Origin: Isoetes taiwanensis
Taxonomy: Eukaryota > Streptophyta > Lycopodiopsida > Isoetales > Isoetaceae
Assembly (NCBI GenBank): GCA_021234155.1
Contig: JAJEKV010000008.1
Coordinates: 7,094,445 to 7,158,444, forward strand
DNA length: 64,000 bases
Reading direction: 5' to 3'
A program made the position numbers and the translations under genes. The notes below the pieces were generated by a model. That model saw only the letters and a program-made list of their open reading frames with translations. It was not told where the DNA came from and did not search any database. How positions within the stretch are numbered: the stretch's first letter is position 1; each line of letters starts with the position of its first letter. Shown here piece after piece: positions 60,896-64,000 of the stretch.

Positions 60896-62986
60896 TTATT
60901 CCATTTCACAACTCTTTTCATGCATCAGCATCAGCCTTTTCAGGGTATGTATCATATCCCCAACGTTGTATAAAACTCCAGGGAATTGTTCTTCCTGCAG
61001 ATACTTTAGGACTGTTCTGCGTACCTCTAACTTGCCAAAACCATTCTTGGCAAAGGTATCCATTAGGTTAAGAATATCTCTGGCAGCCATGTCATGGTCT
61101 GAATGTGCGTACACATAAGGTAGAATTTGTGAAATTATTACCTTTAGTGCATGCCAATATGGTCTGCAACTATCAGCTTTCACAAATTTGTATACATCGA
61201 AAGGTAATTTGTTTCTCTTATCATACCTTGAAATCTCGAACAGACCTCTACTTCTATCTATCACCTTAATGTTGACATTGAGGAAGTTAATACTGTAGCC
61301 ATGCTTTTCATCTCCATCAATTACATATTCTGTTTCATCTTTAATGCCCAGATGCTGCATGTTGTATACAGTAGTCTCAGCTTCCTTATCAAAGAATTCA
61401 GTAATGTTATTTGCATTCAGTATACTAAGGTCATCAATATATCTTGCAGCGTTTTCAAATTTCTTAATATCATTGAATCTCCCTTTGTGAGCAAGTTTTA
61501 ACATGAACCTTAATTAGGTGCCAAGCAAGGTATAAATTACACCATCTTTGGGCTACAAGAAAATCCCATAGAGATGCCTTTCTTCGACGCCATATATCTT
61601 TTCAGATTGTAGGTAGCAATTTGATAATAACCACCCATTTATTGCCTTAAGTTTGTCCTTTTCCACCACGGACCAGCATGTTTTGTTCAAGTCTTTTTTG
61701 AGGTGTCTTTCCCATTTTATCTCAAACTTTTCAGCATTGCCTTTTATCAGCATGTGTAACAGCTGGTGCTCTTTTCTCATATGTTCCCAAGCAAGTTCAA
61801 TGACATCATTCATGATTTCAATGATACCGTCATCACCGAATACTGGTATGTTTTCATAACATTTTGTTATATCTGCTGAGAAAACATTGCTAATTTTGTA
61901 TGGGAGATTCAGGACAACTTCGTATGAGGAGCTAACCATCCATGATTCATTGATTTTGTTTCTGTTGAACAGCCTGTATGGGGCAGTTTGCCTTAGGCAT
62001 AATTGAGGCCACATCTCAATAATGTTACTTAACACTGCAGTGATCCATTGCGCACAATATGAGAAAATAGAGTTACTAGCATTTGTCAGCCATCTATATT
62101 CAGCCTTGTGGGCTTTGTAACAAGCCATAAGATACGGTAATTTACCATTTTTGTTCTGTTCCATGCCCAAGGATTCCTGTATATGATTGTTGCATATTTC
62201 CTTTATTTGCTCAGCACTGTTATGAGTTAACTCAAAGTCGGGTCCATCAAGTCTTGCTCTTGCCATTTCACGGATGTGTTTTTGGCATATAAAGGTCGGG
62301 TTGTTACTGGCTTTGTCTAAGCCAGATATAAACAGATTATGAGTTAACCATTCAATGTTCTTTCTGACAAGTTTGTCATCCCATAGAAATCTTTTGTTAG
62401 GAAGCTTTTCCTTTACTTGTACTATTTCACTATGGGCATACTGCAGTAGCATCAAAGTGATCTGACCAGTATCCATGTCTGTTAACTCCATGGTCTCGTA
62501 CTTATGAACTTCCCAAAATTGTTTGCAGAGTTTGAGAAATTCCTCTCTAAACTTCTGTATACTAAGGCCACAATCAGGGATGTGGTTCAGACCATTGGCA
62601 AATGCCTTTCTTAGTTTCATGCAATGGACTATTCCCAAGTCTGTTGTTCTTACATGCCCTATATTAGGGTCAATGTATTTAGCCATGTTGGGATTTAAGC
62701 ATGGACATCTAGCCTCATTGTCTTCAGCAAAGATAGCAAAGGGTTTATAAACTTTTTCCTTTATCTGATCAACATACCTCCATGCAAAAGTTGTGTTCTC
62801 TACCAGTTCCACACCTTTTTCTTGTAGAGTTTCCTCTAATATCAAGGAAAAGATCTTTCTGATATCAATCTTGTCTAATGCCTTACATAAAAAAGTAAAG
62901 TGCACAATTTTTCTATCATTAGCATTTTTAATGTTTTTCAGATGTCTTTTCCCGCTGGAATCTTTAACAATACATCTGGTCTGCAC
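60896..62986 (-). CDS. PLE ORF2, reverse transcriptase (copy 2, frame-broken)
   Basis: Same protein as in copy 1. The frame is continuous from 62986 through motif A and up to the approach of motif B. A shift near 61585-61560 (TTCGACGCC here, TTCTGACGCC in copy 1) breaks it, and the C-terminal 202 residues with YIDDL and the FLNV block continue in another frame to the stop at 60896. Copy 2 lacks the one-base deletion seen in copy 1 near 55495 and carries 21 extra in-frame bases near 62822-62843 (seven residues). Because each copy is intact where the other is broken, the family protein was recently functional or the breaks are sequencing errors. Confidence 0.72.
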
Positions 62987-63132
62987 CTACATAACACAGT
63001 TTATTAGTTTAAAAGGCGTAATCAGACATTATCTACCTATTAATTTATAACACTAATTCAGTAAAATAGTCATTGTATTGAAAGAACAGCAAAAGCTGAT
63101 ATGACAAATGCCTTGTACTATAGAACAGTACA

Positions 63133-64000
63133 TTATTCTTGGGATTCCATCACAATTTCAATATCAGCTGGAGTGTTTTCCTCAAGAGTGATGATCTTGT
63201 TCCCATCTTTGGTTATTGTGCAGGCCTCCTCCTTGTTTCCAGCCCCATTAGCAGTGGTATGCTTATCAGGAATGCTGCTACATTTGTTCAAAGTGGGATC
63301 CACAGTAATTCTTGGAGCTAACCTCGGTGTAAACTTAGGTGCAGGTTTACTATACTTGGTTTTGAAGACATTCTTCTTTTTGTAACCTTGATTTTTAGCA
63401 CTCTGATCAACATTGTCCAGCAGAAAGGAGATAGGTTTAACCGTCTTCTCTACTATATCTGCCATTCTATTATTGCCAAAAAGACTCCTCAGGTTAGCTC
63501 CAGAATCTTCAGCATACTTCAAAGTCATATTGATCATGACTTTTCGAACCTCTAGATACGAAATATAGCCAATGACAGCAGGTTTCATAACTTTATTCAG
63601 AAGCTTGGATATAGCTACCATTTTCATAATAGGTGTGGAGTCTTCATAGACGTCATCCAAGTGGTTTAGTAGAAACCATATGCCATGGTCCAGCCCAATG
63701 ATGCCACAATGACATGTGGAATTCTTGTTCTTGAAGCATTTACACTTAAAATATGGGCAGTGCGTGCGCCACATCCTTTTCAAAAAGAAATCATCCCTTG
63801 TTTCATTTGGAAAGGCCATGTGGCCTCTTTGGCAGACCTGTATAGCTGGGTCCTTAATGCATACCTCATCAAAGAATGCCATATCAAAGTTAACATCAGG
63901 GTTAATATATGAGAATGTTTTTTCAAGCCTGGTGGCAGTAGCCTTAGCATTTAAGATCTCATCTTTTGTGATACCTGCAAGTGCAATCCAAGTCTCCAGA
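63133..64000 (-). CDS. PLE ORF1 (copy 2, N-terminus outside window)
   Basis: Open from its stop at 63133 to the window edge, covering the C-terminal 289 or so residues of ORF1, including the Cys cluster and the Lys/Pro-rich tail. There are only a few substitutions against copy 1 (for example Lys to Arg near the segment SGANL-SLFGNN). The start codon should lie beyond 64000. Confidence 0.65.
   Translation of the reverse strand, partial: LETWIALAGITKDEILNAKATATRLEKTFSYINPDVNFDMAFFDEVCIKDPAIQVCQRGHMAFPNETRDDFFLKRMWRTHCPYFKCKCFKNKNSTCHCGIIGLDHGIWFLLNHLDDVYEDSTPIMKMVAISKLLNKVMKPAVIGYISYLEVRKVMINMTLKYAEDSGANLRSLFGNNRMADIVEKTVKPISFLLDNVDQSAKNQGYKKKNVFKTKYSKPAPKFTPRLAPRITVDPTLNKCSSIPDKHTTANGAGNKEEACTITKDGNKIITLEENTPADIEIVMESQE

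Larger units (their letters stand above)
58158..64000 (-). mobile_element. Penelope-like retroelement copy 2 (runs off the window)
   Basis: Direct repeat of copy 1, offset by about 6.6 kb. It contains the 3' tail, ORF3 (59806-59417), RT ORF2 (62986-60896) and most of ORF1 (from 63133 to the window edge). By alignment with copy 1, about 0.8 kb remains outside the window. Divergence is very low except for short clusters at CAG/CTG-type sites in 58550-58960 and 59690-59960. Confidence 0.75.

Overview
The window looks like nuclear DNA of a land plant, probably not a small-genome angiosperm. It holds a plant-type multi-exon laccase, intron-rich genes with GT-AG splice sites, and many plant-style transposable elements: Helitrons ending in hairpin plus CTAG, LTR elements primed by initiator tRNA-Met, LINEs, and a hAT-type MITE. 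A Y-family polymerase of the iota type and a Penelope-like retroelement (PLE) family would fit a fern, lycophyte or other early-diverging lineage, but the species cannot be named from the sequence alone.

Left part (1-17.5 kb): decayed LINE pieces (0.8-2.1 kb); an intact six-exon laccase on the minus strand (2850-4999, 571 aa); a 1.4-kb poly(A)-tailed retroinsertion with a 16-bp target duplication (5372-6767); a perfect 45-bp inverted repeat (6793-6891); and an intact 13-exon gene for a DNA polymerase iota-like translesion enzyme on the minus strand (7728-11644, 695 aa). These are the only two cellular genes I can support. They are followed by a retroelement ORF1/gag-like reading frame between 31-bp direct repeats, a LINE 3' half ending in a (TATTC)n tail, and a 462-bp TRIM element nested in a foldback element.

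Middle (18.4-28.2 kb): a LINE zinc-finger remnant, then a tandem LTR-internal-LTR-internal-LTR arrangement of a non-coding LTR element on the minus strand. One internal region carries a 3.04-kb Helitron and one LTR carries a 311-bp hAT-like MITE. The sister copies in the array keep both empty sites.

Right part (29.8-64 kb): two head-to-tail copies of a 6.6-kb PLE-like retroelement on the minus strand. Each encodes a roughly 470-aa ORF1 with a Cys cluster, a PLE-type reverse transcriptase ORF2 with no visible GIY-YIG endonuclease, and a small Lys-rich ORF3. The 3' tail of copy 1 is split by a 21.8-kb concatemer of five non-autonomous Helitrons joined exactly end to end (29998-51777). Copy 2 keeps the intact empty A/T target at 58376/58377, so the whole array entered or grew at a single site.

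Differences between repeat copies fall largely at CAG/CTG/CCTGG-like sites, which suggests consensus errors at methylated CHG sites. The frameshifts in the PLE ORFs should be read with that in mind. No RNA gene, CRISPR array or organelle-type gene cluster was seen.
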